From: Haladaptatus salinisoli
GTDB taxonomy: Archaea > Halobacteriota > Halobacteria > Halobacteriales > Haladaptataceae
Direction of reading: 5' to 3'
Assembly: GCF_020614375.1 (NCBI RefSeq)
Contig: NZ_CP085327.1
Coordinates: 620,001-684,000, forward strand
DNA length: 64,000 nucleotides
Part shown: positions 33,852 to 42,039 of the stretch, in pieces
Layout: the number at the start of each line of letters is the position of its first letter
How positions within the stretch are numbered: the stretch's first letter is position 1
The notes under the pieces: model-generated
What the model was told of the DNA's origin: nothing
The model's input: only the letters and a program-made list of their open reading frames with translations
Database searches by the model: none
Made by a program: the position numbers and the translations under genes

Positions 33852-36112
33852 ATCGACCGGTGGTCGAACTGACCGCCCTCGGACTGCTGCTCGGGGGATG
33901 CTGGCTCGTCGCGTGGCTGTCCCGTCGAAACGGCGCGGAACCGGACGGCGGGTACCGGACGCGGCGCGGGTTCGGCGTCGACGTCGGGACGCTCAAGGAG
34001 TCGGTGACCCGCTGGACGACGACGACCGACCACCGGGAGATAGGGATACTGTACATCGTCTTCGGCACCTTCGCGGCGCTCTGGGGCGGCACCGACGCCA
34101 TGATGATGCGCACCGAACTCCTCACCCCCTCCGCCGACATCTGGTCGGTGGAGACCTACAACGCCCTGTTCACCGCCCACGGCCTCATGATGCTCTTTTT
34201 CTTCGTGACGCCGGTGTTCTTCGGCATCGCGAACTACTTCGTCCCGCTGCTCCTCGACGCCGACGACATGGCGTTCCCGCGGCTGAACGCCATCGGCTTC
34301 TGGCTCCTTCCGCCCTCGCTGTTCCTCGTCCGCGGCGGCCTCCCCGCGCAGATCGTCGGGCAGATACTCGGTTTGCTCGGATTTCGAGGCGACGTCCGTC
34401 AGTTCTTCTGGACGCTCCACGACCCGGAACTCGGCTGGACGCTGTACACGCCGCTGTCGGTGCAGACGGTGAACCCGCAGATAGATTTCCTCCTCCTCGG
34501 CCTGCACCTCTCCGGCATCGCCACGACCATCGGCGCGATCAACTTCATCGCCACGATACTCTACGAGCGCGGTGAGGGGGTCGGTTGGGAGAACCTCGAC
34601 ATCTTCTCGTGGACCATCCTCACGACGAGCGGCATCGTCCTCTTCGCGTTCCCGCTGCTGGGCAGCGCGCTCATCATGCTCCTGCTCGACCGGAACTTCG
34701 GCACCACGTTCTACGCGCCGGTGGGCGGCGACCCCATCCTCTGGCAGCACCTGTTCTGGTTCTTCGGCCACCCCGAGGTGTACATCATCTTCCTCCCCGC
34801 CACGGGGCTGATGAGTTTCATCCTCCCGAAGTTCGTGGGCCGGAAGCTGTTCGGGTTCAAGTACATCGTCTACTCGACGCTCGCCATCGGCGTGCTCAGC
34901 TTCGGCGTCTGGGCCCACCACATGTTCGTCACCGGCCTCGACCCGCGCCTGCGGGCGAGTTTCATGGCCGTCTCCATCGCCATCGCGGTGCCGAGCGCCA
35001 TCAAGACGTTCAACTGGATAACGACCATCTGGTCGGGCAACGTCCGGCTGACCGCGCCGATGGTGCTCTGCATCGCCAGCATCGGCACGTTCGTCGTCGG
35101 CGGCGTGACGGGCGTGTTCCTCGCCACGATTCCCGTCGACATCGTCTACCACGCGACGTACTACGTCGTCGGCCACTTCCACATGATCGTCATGGGCATC
35201 ATCCCGTACACGATGGTCGCGGCCAGCTACTTCTGGTACCCCATCCTGACTGGGCGGATGTACGACCGCCAACTTGCGCTGTTCCAGTCGGTGCTGCTCG
35301 TCTTCGGGTCGGTCGTGACGTTCGGGACGCTCATCGCCATGGGACTATCGCACCTACCGCGGCGGTACGCCGTCTACCCGCCCGAGTTCGCGACGCCCCA
35401 GCGAATTGCGACCGTCGGCGCGTTCGTCATCGGCATCAGCGTCCTCCTGTGGCTGTACAACATGATCTGGTCGTACTGGAGCGGGGAGCCGGTACGAACC
35501 GCGGACGTGTGGGGCCTGAAGCGCACCCGGCAGTTCACCCGCGAGTGGCAGTGGTTCGAGCGGCGACTGGAGGAGCGGTACGACATCGAACCGACGGAGC
35601 CCGAGGTTACGCGCGCGTCCTCGACGACCGTTCCCGGCGAGGGGAGCCCGACCATCCTCCGAAGCGTGGAACCGCTCCTCACCACGATACCGCGAATCGC
35701 CGCCGCCGCCGCGACCGGCGGATTCGTCGGAACGATGATGATGTCGGGCGTTCTGCTCACCGCGACGATTCTGGGCGTGTTCGACCTCTCGTCGTTCGCC
35801 GAACTCGCGGAACTCGTCGGAATGCGCAACGTCACCGTGGGTTACCTCCTCTTTCTCGTCGGCGGAATGACGACGTGGGCGCTCCTGTTCGCCACGCTGG
35901 CGGAGTTCCTGCCGGGCCGCCCGCGAATCGTGACTGGTATCGCGTACGCGACGATAATCTCGGTCGGGTTCGGACTGGCGTTCTACACCGGGCAAACCGG
36001 ACTGCGACTCCTCGGCTACCTCGTGTTCGTCCTCGTCGCCCACTGGTTCTACGGCGTCGGCCTGTCCGTCACGTTCGAGTACGTCGGGTCGCGCTGGCGG
36101 GTCGAGAGATGA
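33848..36112 (+). CDS. coxA: Haem-copper oxidase subunit I with C-terminal membrane extension
   Basis: 754 residues. The catalytic core has FTAHGLMMLFF (low-spin haem His), WQHLFWFFGHPEVYIIFLP (CuB His and cross-linked Tyr), WAHHMFVTG (two CuB His) and HATYYVVGHFHMIVMG (haem a3 and haem a ligands). All key residues are present. After about residue 600 four more helices follow (GGFVGTMMMSGVLLTA, VGYLLFLVGGMTTWALLFA, and two further) that resemble DUF6789-type proteins rather than subunit III. GTG 33848 is chosen for its GGAGG nine bases upstream (33834-33838) and the overlap with the leader ORF; a GTG at 33812 is the alternative. Confidence 0.92.
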   Translation: MNRPVVELTALGLLLGGCWLVAWLSRRNGAEPDGGYRTRRGFGVDVGTLKESVTRWTTTTDHREIGILYIVFGTFAALWGGTDAMMMRTELLTPSADIWSVETYNALFTAHGLMMLFFFVTPVFFGIANYFVPLLLDADDMAFPRLNAIGFWLLPPSLFLVRGGLPAQIVGQILGLLGFRGDVRQFFWTLHDPELGWTLYTPLSVQTVNPQIDFLLLGLHLSGIATTIGAINFIATILYERGEGVGWENLDIFSWTILTTSGIVLFAFPLLGSALIMLLLDRNFGTTFYAPVGGDPILWQHLFWFFGHPEVYIIFLPATGLMSFILPKFVGRKLFGFKYIVYSTLAIGVLSFGVWAHHMFVTGLDPRLRASFMAVSIAIAVPSAIKTFNWITTIWSGNVRLTAPMVLCIASIGTFVVGGVTGVFLATIPVDIVYHATYYVVGHFHMIVMGIIPYTMVAASYFWYPILTGRMYDRQLALFQSVLLVFGSVVTFGTLIAMGLSHLPRRYAVYPPEFATPQRIATVGAFVIGISVLLWLYNMIWSYWSGEPVRTADVWGLKRTRQFTREWQWFERRLEERYDIEPTEPEVTRASSTTVPGEGSPTILRSVEPLLTTIPRIAAAAATGGFVGTMMMSGVLLTATILGVFDLSSFAELAELVGMRNVTVGYLLFLVGGMTTWALLFATLAEFLPGRPRIVTGIAYATIISVGFGLAFYTGQTGLRLLGYLVFVLVAHWFYGVGLSVTFEYVGSRWRVER

Positions 36113-36669
36113 GCGGCGACGAGCGTTCTTCCGCGCCGGTTAGGGACGACCGACCGACCGTCTCGACCCTGCTGACCTACGGCGCGCCGTTCCTCGGGAC
36201 GCTCCTCGTCGCGGTCGGCATCGCCGGCGGCATCCTCGGGGGGTACGCCGCGGTGCAGGCGGAACTGGGGTTGTGCGGGGATCCGACGATCGTGGTCTAC
36301 ACGCCCGACCAGTCGGAGCAGTATACGAACCCGCGGGCCGATCCGACGCTGCGCCGCTTCGACGTCTCCGAACTGGCTCCGGCGGAACGGCGCGCGTTCG
36401 AGGAGGCCGTCGAAAGCGTGAGGGGGGAAGCCGAGGTACGGGGGCGGTTCGTCCACCGGCGGGCGTTCCGCCGCGGCGTCCTCGTCTCGGACGGCGGGAC
36501 GGTGCGCTACGCGACCGTCGCCTCGACGAACTCGTGTCTCTCCGTCGACCCGCTGCTCTTCCCGCTCGGGGTGGTGTCCATCCTCCTCGGCGTTCTGGGC
36601 ATCCTCACGCCGCCGCTCTACCGGATGGTGCTCGAACGCGAGGAGCGGGCGGGGCGGGGGCCGCGGTGA
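36109..36669 (+). CDS. Small two-helix membrane protein in the oxidase locus
   Basis: 186 residues overlapping coxA by ATGA, so it is translationally coupled. It has an N-terminal helix (FLGTLLVAVGIAGGILGGYAA), a soluble outside domain of about 95 residues with one Cys near each membrane face (LGLCGDP, STNSCLSV), and a C-terminal helix (LFPLGVVSILLGVLGILTPP). The two Cys might form a disulphide. I do not recognise a named family. Its place between coxA and coxC suggests an assembly or accessory role in the oxidase. Confidence 0.75.
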   Translation: MSGDERSSAPVRDDRPTVSTLLTYGAPFLGTLLVAVGIAGGILGGYAAVQAELGLCGDPTIVVYTPDQSEQYTNPRADPTLRRFDVSELAPAERRAFEEAVESVRGEAEVRGRFVHRRAFRRGVLVSDGGTVRYATVASTNSCLSVDPLLFPLGVVSILLGVLGILTPPLYRMVLEREERAGRGPR

Positions 36670-36670
36670 A

Positions 36671-37513
36671 CTAGCCGGTGATCGCCGCCCCGGCGTACAG
36701 CACGACGACGAGGAAGATCCAGACGGCGTCCACGAAGTGCCAGTACATCGACACCGTCGAGACCGAGGTGTCTCGCTCGGCGTCGTACTGCCCGCGCAGC
36801 GCCCGCCAGAGGACGATACCGAGCAACACCACGCCGAGCGTGACGTGGAGACCGTGCAGGCCGGTCAGGCCGAAGAAGGCGCTTCCGAAGATTCCGGTCG
36901 ACAGGGTGAACCCTTCCCCGACGATGAACTCGTGGTACTCGACGACCTGCCCCCCGACGAACGCGACGCCGAGCGCCACCGTGAGTCCGAGGAGCGCGAG
37001 AAACCGCCCCCGGCGTTCGTCTTCCAGCGCGAGGTGCGCGAAGTGGAGCGTGAAACTGCTGAGCACGAGGAGCACCGTGTTGACGAGGACGAGCGAACTC
37101 AGGAGGTGGGGGAGGTCGCCCGGCGGCCACCCGCCGACGCGGATGAAAAAGTAGTACGCGAACCCCGCGCCGAACGTCCCCAAGTCGGTGAGCAGGAACA
37201 ACACCATCGTCGTCAGATACGAACGTCGCTTCCGGGCGTCCGCCCGCTCCCGCCAGTAGCGGCGGACGTAGGCCGAATCGAGCCACCCCGCGAGTCCGGC
37301 GACGAACACCCCGAAGCCGACGACCGCGATGGCGATTCCGAGCACCGTGGGGAACACGTCGGTCGCCCGACCCAGGAGCGCGAGCGCGCCGCCGGCGTAC
37401 AGCGTTCCGGCGCCGGCGGCGGCGACGAAGGGCCAGCGACTCCGCTCGTGGTGACTCGACTCGTGCTGGCGCTGCTCCGCGGCGCGGTCCGCGCCGGCCG
37501 TCGGGTCGGACAT
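36671..37513 (-). CDS. coxC: Haem-copper oxidase subunit III
   Basis: 280 residues. After a His-rich N-terminus two helices are followed by the subunit III core: LLTDLGTFGAGFAYYFFIRVGGWPP, SSFTLHFAHLALED, TGIFGSAFFGLTGLHGLHVTLGVV and STVSMYWHFVDAVWIFLVVVLY (given in parts). The conserved Glu and the GxHGxHV and WHFVDxVW motifs are all present. Subunit III shields subunit I and steadies proton uptake. The gene is convergent with the coxA operon, with one base between stops, so the locus has at least three transcription units. Confidence 0.95.
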   Translation of the reverse strand: MSDPTAGADRAAEQRQHESSHHERSRWPFVAAAGAGTLYAGGALALLGRATDVFPTVLGIAIAVVGFGVFVAGLAGWLDSAYVRRYWRERADARKRRSYLTTMVLFLLTDLGTFGAGFAYYFFIRVGGWPPGDLPHLLSSLVLVNTVLLVLSSFTLHFAHLALEDERRGRFLALLGLTVALGVAFVGGQVVEYHEFIVGEGFTLSTGIFGSAFFGLTGLHGLHVTLGVVLLGIVLWRALRGQYDAERDTSVSTVSMYWHFVDAVWIFLVVVLYAGAAITG

Positions 37514-37560
37514 GGTACCGATAGAGACAGTCCGCCGAACGGCAAAAAACCGACGGCGAC

Positions 37561-38235
37561 CTATCGGTTGTCGGCCGAGAGCGCGTTCGCGAACACGAGC
37601 GGGTTGCGCGTCTGGAGCCAGACGGTTCCCGCGCCGGAGAACCGCGTGACCCGCCCTTCGCCGCCGAGCACCGAAGATTTGATGCCGCCGTCGCGTTCGC
37701 GCGAGAGGTCGAGACCGTCCGTCCACGCGACGAGGTGGTCTTCGTCCACGATGAGGGGGTCGTCGTCCGCGATGTCGACGCTGTAAATCGACCCGTACGA
37801 CGAGAGGAACGCGATACCGTCACCGCTCATGGCGAGGACGGTTAGCTCGTTGGACGAGAAGAAGTTCCGCGCGTCGTTGAGCGCGGTTTCGTGTTCCACC
37901 TCGGGCGTCCACGCCAGCGGCGACCCCGATTGGGCTTTGATGCGGCCGGTCTCCGCGAGGTCGATGGCGACGACGTCGCCGGGCACGTCCGGCGCGAGCG
38001 TGACGTGCGCCCCGTCGACCTCCGCCGTGAACGCGTTCGAGACCGTCTCGCGCTCGTCGCTGATGGCCCGCGAGAGCATCCCCTTGAGACCGTCGCCTCC
38101 GCCGACCCGCGCGTCGGCGTTCGTGCTCGCGCTCCGACTGACCATCGTGCCCGTCTTCGCCTCGATGGTCTCCCCCTCGTCGAGCGTCGCCGTGAGAACC
38201 GCGTTGCTCGGTCCGTTGGTGATCTCGTACTCCAT
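37561..38235 (-). CDS. AIM24/TIGR00266-family protein
   Basis: 224 residues, rich in beta strands. MEYEITNGPSNAVLTATLDEGE at the start, TGTMVSRSAS, then GGGDGLKGMLSRAISDE and VFLASYG-like FLSSYGSIYSVDI are the familiar AIM24 pattern (TRAP-like jelly-roll trimer). The mitochondrial homologue affects inner-membrane organisation, while the archaeal role is unknown. A CATATAG element 23-29 bases before the ATG (minus strand) suggests a leaderless transcript. Confidence 0.88.
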   Translation of the reverse strand: MEYEITNGPSNAVLTATLDEGETIEAKTGTMVSRSASTNADARVGGGDGLKGMLSRAISDERETVSNAFTAEVDGAHVTLAPDVPGDVVAIDLAETGRIKAQSGSPLAWTPEVEHETALNDARNFFSSNELTVLAMSGDGIAFLSSYGSIYSVDIADDDPLIVDEDHLVAWTDGLDLSRERDGGIKSSVLGGEGRVTRFSGAGTVWLQTRNPLVFANALSADNR

Positions 38236-38290
38236 ACCCGAAACTGATGGCCGGTCTGCTATATGAAGTTACGCACGAAGCCGGCGATAC

Positions 38291-39070
38291 CTACAGGAGC
38301 GTCGCCCCGTCGAACGAGATGCCCGTCCTGTGGGGGAGGACGCCCTCGACGCCGACGGCGAACACCGTCTCGCCGAGCATCGCCATGCTCGCCGCGCCGC
38401 CGGCGGCTTCGACTTCGGCCACCGTCTCCCGAACCCTGTCCGTCGGCAGTCCGATTTCGCGCGCGAACGTCCACGAATCGCGGATCAGCCGTTCGAGCGA
38501 CGGTTCGTCGGGGAGCGAGTCGAGAACGCGACCGCCCACCGCCTCGATTCGGGCCATGAGTTCGTCGTCGCCGAGGGTGTCGCTCGTCGCCATGCCGCCG
38601 AACGAGACGTACTCGACGGCGTCGCTCGGCTCCCAGCGCCTGCGTCCCGACCCGTCGTCCATCAGCAACCCGCCCGCCGACTGGATGAACACGTCGCCGA
38701 GGCCGGTGCCCGCCTCGACCTCCGCGACGTGCGAGGCTTGGACGAGTCCGTCCCGCGAAAGCCCGAGTTCGAACGCCTCGTTCGCCGCGAGCGCGGTTGC
38801 GAGGGTCGCCGCGCCGCTCGCGCCGAACCCGCAGCCGACGGGAACCTCGGCGTCGAGTTCGACGCGCGCCGCGACGCCGAGGTCGTCGAGCACGCCCTCG
38901 ACCGGTTCGAAGTCGGTGGCGTCGCCGTCGAGGAACACTTCGGTTCGATCTGCGGCCCGCACGTCGGCGACGACGCCGTCCTCGATGGCCACGCTCGCAC
39001 CCTTCGACCCGTTTCCGGACTCCGCCGGCGCGAACACCGCCGTGATGCTCCCCGGAGCGAACGCTCTCAT
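38291..39070 (-). CDS. Pantoate kinase (archaeal CoA pathway, GHMP family)
   Basis: 259 residues. It starts MRAFAPGSITAVFAPAE and has the GHMP glycine loop PVGCGFGASGAATLATALAA at about residue 80, followed by EVEAGTGLGDVF. The C-terminal part has SMAMLGETVFAVG. The archaeal enzyme phosphorylates pantoate, which phosphopantothenate synthetase then joins to beta-alanine, replacing the bacterial order. ATG 39070 is preferred because an upstream in-frame start adds a basic run not seen in the family. The partner synthetase is not in the window. Confidence 0.9.
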   Translation of the reverse strand: MRAFAPGSITAVFAPAESGNGSKGASVAIEDGVVADVRAADRTEVFLDGDATDFEPVEGVLDDLGVAARVELDAEVPVGCGFGASGAATLATALAANEAFELGLSRDGLVQASHVAEVEAGTGLGDVFIQSAGGLLMDDGSGRRRWEPSDAVEYVSFGGMATSDTLGDDELMARIEAVGGRVLDSLPDEPSLERLIRDSWTFAREIGLPTDRVRETVAEVEAAGGAASMAMLGETVFAVGVEGVLPHRTGISFDGATLL

Positions 39071-39249
39071 ACGGGTACCGAGGCGGAAGCGGGCCTTCAA
39101 TCCGCCGACCGACGAGCCGGAGTCGTGGAGTGGAAATATTTACTGAAATAGGAGCATTCGTGGATATATATTCACTAAATTCCTTAGATCGATTCCGAAC
39201 GTCTATCACTTCCCGAAAAATTTTATAGTATGCTACCGAATAACATAGT

Positions 39250-39447
39250 ATGTCGAGCCAGTCCTCGCCCGCGCAGACGACTTCCCAATGGAGCGACCCG
39301 AAACGCTGTCCGTTCTGCGATGCTCCCCTCGACGACGGCGGTTGGGGGTTCATCGTACACATCAGGGAGAATCAGCCGTGTAACGACGAGTTCGAAACGT
39401 GGCGCGACCGAATCGGCGGCGACATGCGCGGCGAGTGGGGCGGATAG
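39250..39447 (+). CDS. Small zinc-finger haloarchaeal protein (DUF7501-like)
   Basis: 65 residues. CPFCDAPLDDGGWGFIVHI followed by CNDEFETWRD gives a CxxC...H...C zinc site (CPFC, H, C). I recall this compact form, ending DRIGGDMRGEWGG, as a conserved haloarchaeal family (DUF7501). It may bind nucleic acid or protein. TTTTATAG at 39221-39228 lies 22-29 bases before the ATG, so the gene is leaderless. Strongly A+T-rich DNA surrounds the promoter. Confidence 0.75.
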   Translation: MSSQSSPAQTTSQWSDPKRCPFCDAPLDDGGWGFIVHIRENQPCNDEFETWRDRIGGDMRGEWGG

Positions 39448-39511
39448 CGGGCCGTCGCCCGTTTTCGATTCCTCGATTCACGTCGTCCCCGTCCGACTCG
39501 TCTTTTTCGCG

Positions 39512-39943
39512 TCAATCCTCGCGTCTCGATTCCTCGTCGCCCGTATCGCGGTCTTCGTCCCGCTCTTTCTCGTCCGCCTCTTTTTCCTCTTCCTCTGTCT
39601 CGTCTTTTTCTTCTTTTTCGTCTTCCTGCTCTTTCGCCTCTCCTTTCTCGTCTCTCTTCCCCTCTCGCTCTTCCCGCTCCCGTTCTTCCCTTTCTCGCGC
39701 ACCCTCGTTCCGCTCACTCCCACCGCCGCTCGTCCGGTCCGCGCTCGCCCCGGTCCGGTCCCCCGCGCTCGTCGCGTCGTCGACGTCGCTCGCGCCTCCG
39801 TCGGCGACGGTCGTGGGGAGAGGGTCGGACGACTGCGTCTTCGCGCCGGGGGTCGGCGGGTCGACCACGCCGACCGTGACGACGATACCGGCCGCGAAGA
39901 ACGCGGCACCGACCAGCGTCAGCGTCCGCTGCATTCGGTTCAT
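39512..39943 (-). CDS. Membrane-anchored highly charged low-complexity protein
   Basis: 143 residues. One N-terminal helix (LTLVGAAFFAAGIVVTVGVV) is followed by an outside or inside domain that is almost entirely Glu, Lys, Asp and Arg from about residue 75 (for example EREEREREEREGKRDEKGE). CTTTATTAG at 39970-39978 (read on the minus strand) sits 27-35 bases before the ATG, which favours a real gene over a shadow. The charged tract would form an extended single helix or a disordered brush. Function unknown. Confidence 0.55.
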   Translation of the reverse strand: MNRMQRTLTLVGAAFFAAGIVVTVGVVDPPTPGAKTQSSDPLPTTVADGGASDVDDATSAGDRTGASADRTSGGGSERNEGAREREEREREEREGKRDEKGEAKEQEDEKEEKDETEEEEKEADEKERDEDRDTGDEESRRED

Positions 39944-40005
39944 CGTCCGCGGGATTCGGCGACCGTCGACTTTATTAGTGATGGACTAAATCGTCCGGCG
40001 GTCGG

Positions 40006-40344
40006 TCAGGTCGCCCCGTCGTCGAATTCGAGCGTCACGTCGAGTAAGGCGTGGAGCACGTCCGGGAACCGGGTGACCTCGACCCGCTCGTCGCCGCGGT
40101 AGTCCACGATGTCGGCGGCGGCGAGTTTCGGGAGGTCGGTGTGGTGGAGGTCGGTGTATATCCTGACGAGCGTCTCGGCCGAGAGGGGTTCGTCTCGCCC
40201 CGCGGCCATCCACCCCGCGACGTTGTCCGCGATGCGCGTCACCGTCGTCCGGTCGCGTCGGCGGAGATGGTACAGAGCGTAGCGTCGCCGCGGCTCAGCG
40301 AGTATCTGTAAGAGCGTTCGCAGCGAATCCTCCTCCCCATCCAT
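40006..40344 (-). CDS. DUF7344-type small regulator
   Basis: 112 residues. LRTLLQILAEPRRRYALYHLRRRD, then ETLVRIYTDLHHTDLPKLAAADIVDYRGDERVEV in parts, is the DUF7344 winged-helix pattern also seen at 10625-11473. Here only the DNA-binding domain is present. ATG 40344 is the clean start. It is divergent from the next HTH protein with a 100-base spacer containing AGTTATAGTAATC (about 40419), so the two may control each other or share a promoter region. Confidence 0.8.
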   Translation of the reverse strand: MDGEEDSLRTLLQILAEPRRRYALYHLRRRDRTTVTRIADNVAGWMAAGRDEPLSAETLVRIYTDLHHTDLPKLAAADIVDYRGDERVEVTRFPDVLHALLDVTLEFDDGAT

Positions 40345-40446
40345 GAGTTCTCGGTTGACGAACGGTGGGTTTCCGGCCCGATGTAATAAAACGCCGGGAA
40401 TCGCTGGGTCGGGCAGAGTTATAGTAATCGCACGGAATGTCACGGT

Positions 40447-41256
40447 ATGGTCGATTTCCCTCCCTCCTCCATCGACGCCGTCGCGGACGAAGACCGCGAT
40501 CCTCGCGTCGTCGGCGTCGACAGCGACGACGCCGACGACCTCGTCGCGGCGCTCTCCTCGCAGACCGGTCGGGACATCCTCGCCGCCCTCTACGAGGAAC
40601 CCGCGACCCCCGCGGCCATCGCGGAGCGGGTCGATACGTCCCTCCAGAACGCCCAGTACCACCTCGGAAAGCTGGCGGACGGAAATCTCGTCGAGGTCGC
40701 GGACACGATGTACTCCAGCAAGGGCCGCGAGATGAAGGTGTACGCCCCGGTCGCGGAACCCCTCGTGCTCTTCGCCGGAAACGAGTCGGACACCGCGGGG
40801 TTGAAATCCGCCTTGAAGAACCTGCTCGGCGGTCTCGGCGTCCTCGGCCTGGCGAGCCTCGTCGTCCAGCGACTCTCGTCCGGCGGGATGACGCTGACGA
40901 GCGGCGACTCGAACGACGGAGGGAAATCGTCGAACGGAGCGGGCGGCGGCGACGTCGCTCAAGGGACGACCAGCGATAGCGCGGGCGGCGATGCGATCGG
41001 CGCGACGCAGTCGCCCACGGGCAGCGGAACGACGGAAAGCGCGGCGCGGAAGACCGCCGAAACGACGACGACCGTCGCGGACCGCACCACCGCGGCGGTG
41101 GGTGATGCGACGACGACCGTGACGCGGACGGTCGCGGAGGGGACGGCGGGCGTCGACCTCCCGCCGGGACTGCTCTTCTTCGCGGGCGGCGCGCTGGTTC
41201 TCGCGCTCGCATTCGCGGTCTGGTACGTCCGGGCGCGGCGCGAGCGTGAACCTTGA
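40447..41256 (+). CDS. ArsR-like HTH protein with C-terminal membrane helix
   Basis: 269 residues. The N-terminal winged helix (SSQTGRDILAALYEEPATPAAIAERVDTSLQNAQYHLGKL in parts, then YSSKGREMKVYAPVAEPLVL) is the haloarchaeal ArsR/HTH_20 form. A Ser/Thr/Gly/Ala-rich linker of about 100 residues follows, and a single helix (LLFFAGGALVLALAFAVWYV) plus a basic tail RARRERE ends the protein. It would be a membrane-tethered transcription factor. The linker might be processed. TATAGTAATC lies 20-30 bases upstream of the ATG. Confidence 0.8.
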   Translation: MVDFPPSSIDAVADEDRDPRVVGVDSDDADDLVAALSSQTGRDILAALYEEPATPAAIAERVDTSLQNAQYHLGKLADGNLVEVADTMYSSKGREMKVYAPVAEPLVLFAGNESDTAGLKSALKNLLGGLGVLGLASLVVQRLSSGGMTLTSGDSNDGGKSSNGAGGGDVAQGTTSDSAGGDAIGATQSPTGSGTTESAARKTAETTTTVADRTTAAVGDATTTVTRTVAEGTAGVDLPPGLLFFAGGALVLALAFAVWYVRARREREP

Positions 41257-41286
41257 TGGAGGTCGAGTGCTAACATCTGTCAACCG

Positions 41287-41571
41287 TTGCTCGACAGCAG
41301 AACCGTCCACACCGTCGGAACGCTCTCGATGGCGTCGGGAGCGGCGGTGCTCGTCCTCTCGCTCTCCGTCGTTCTCGCGGGAATCGCGGACGTCGTCGGC
41401 GACGCCGCGACGACGACGGACGCGGTGTCCGTCCTCGTTCGGACGCTCGCGGCGGGGGGGTCCGCGTTCGGCGAATCGGGAGGGACGCTCTCGCTCGGGC
41501 TTCTCGGCGTCGGCGTCGGCTGCTGGCTACTCGGCGTCGGCCTGCTGTTACAGGGCCGAACCGAGCGGTGA
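41287..41571 (+). CDS. Small two-helix membrane protein
   Basis: 94 residues from TTG 41287, or 80 from ATG 41329. It has two hydrophobic stretches (ASGAAVLVLSLSVVLAGIA and LSLGLLGVGVGCWLLGVGLLL) joined by an Ala/Thr/Gly-rich loop. No family recognised. It follows the membrane HTH gene by 30 bases on the same strand and could be in its operon. Confidence 0.5.
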   Translation: MLDSRTVHTVGTLSMASGAAVLVLSLSVVLAGIADVVGDAATTTDAVSVLVRTLAAGGSAFGESGGTLSLGLLGVGVGCWLLGVGLLLQGRTER

Positions 41572-41645
41572 GGAGACGGTGCGGCGCGCCGAATCGCCCC
41601 GAACTACCTTGTCTCTGCCCGGCGTACTCGGCGTCCGGTGATACG

Positions 41646-41954
41646 GTGAGCTTCGAACGGATACGATCGATGGCCGAGCGACTCGGCGAGCGCGCGAGCG
41701 TCGAAGCGGTGTACGGCGACCCGATTTCGGTCGGGGACAGGACCGTCGTCCCCGTGGCGAGCGTCGGGTACGGGTTCGGGGGAGGCGGGGACGAGGACGG
41801 CGGCGGAATGGGCGGGGGCGTCGGAGCGACGCCCGTCGGCGCGCTCGAACTGACGCCGGACGGGACGCGGTTCGTCCGGTTCTCGAACCCTCGTCGCGTC
41901 GGCGTCGCCCTCGTCGTCGGGTTCGTCCTCGGAGTGCTCTTCGGACGGAAGTGA
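41646..41954 (+). CDS. GerW/YtfJ-like sporulation-type protein
   Basis: 102 residues from GTG 41646. AERLGERASVEAVYGDPISVGDRTVVPVASVGYGFGGGGDE in parts is the GerW (PF09579) pattern: a beta strand region with VYGDPI, then TVVPV and a Gly-rich GYGFGGG loop. VGALELTPDGTRFVRF and a C-terminal helix follow. In Bacillus the homologue is needed for spore germination; haloarchaeal members are common and uncharacterised. A GTG at 41568 overlaps the preceding stop and would add 26 poorly conserved-looking residues. Confidence 0.75.
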   Translation: MSFERIRSMAERLGERASVEAVYGDPISVGDRTVVPVASVGYGFGGGGDEDGGGMGGGVGATPVGALELTPDGTRFVRFSNPRRVGVALVVGFVLGVLFGRK

Positions 41955-42039
41955 CTCCGAAGAGACCCGTTCGCGCAAACGATTTATGGGACTCACCGTC
42001 GTACTCGGACGGAACGTCGTCGGGGGGCGGGGTTCTCGA

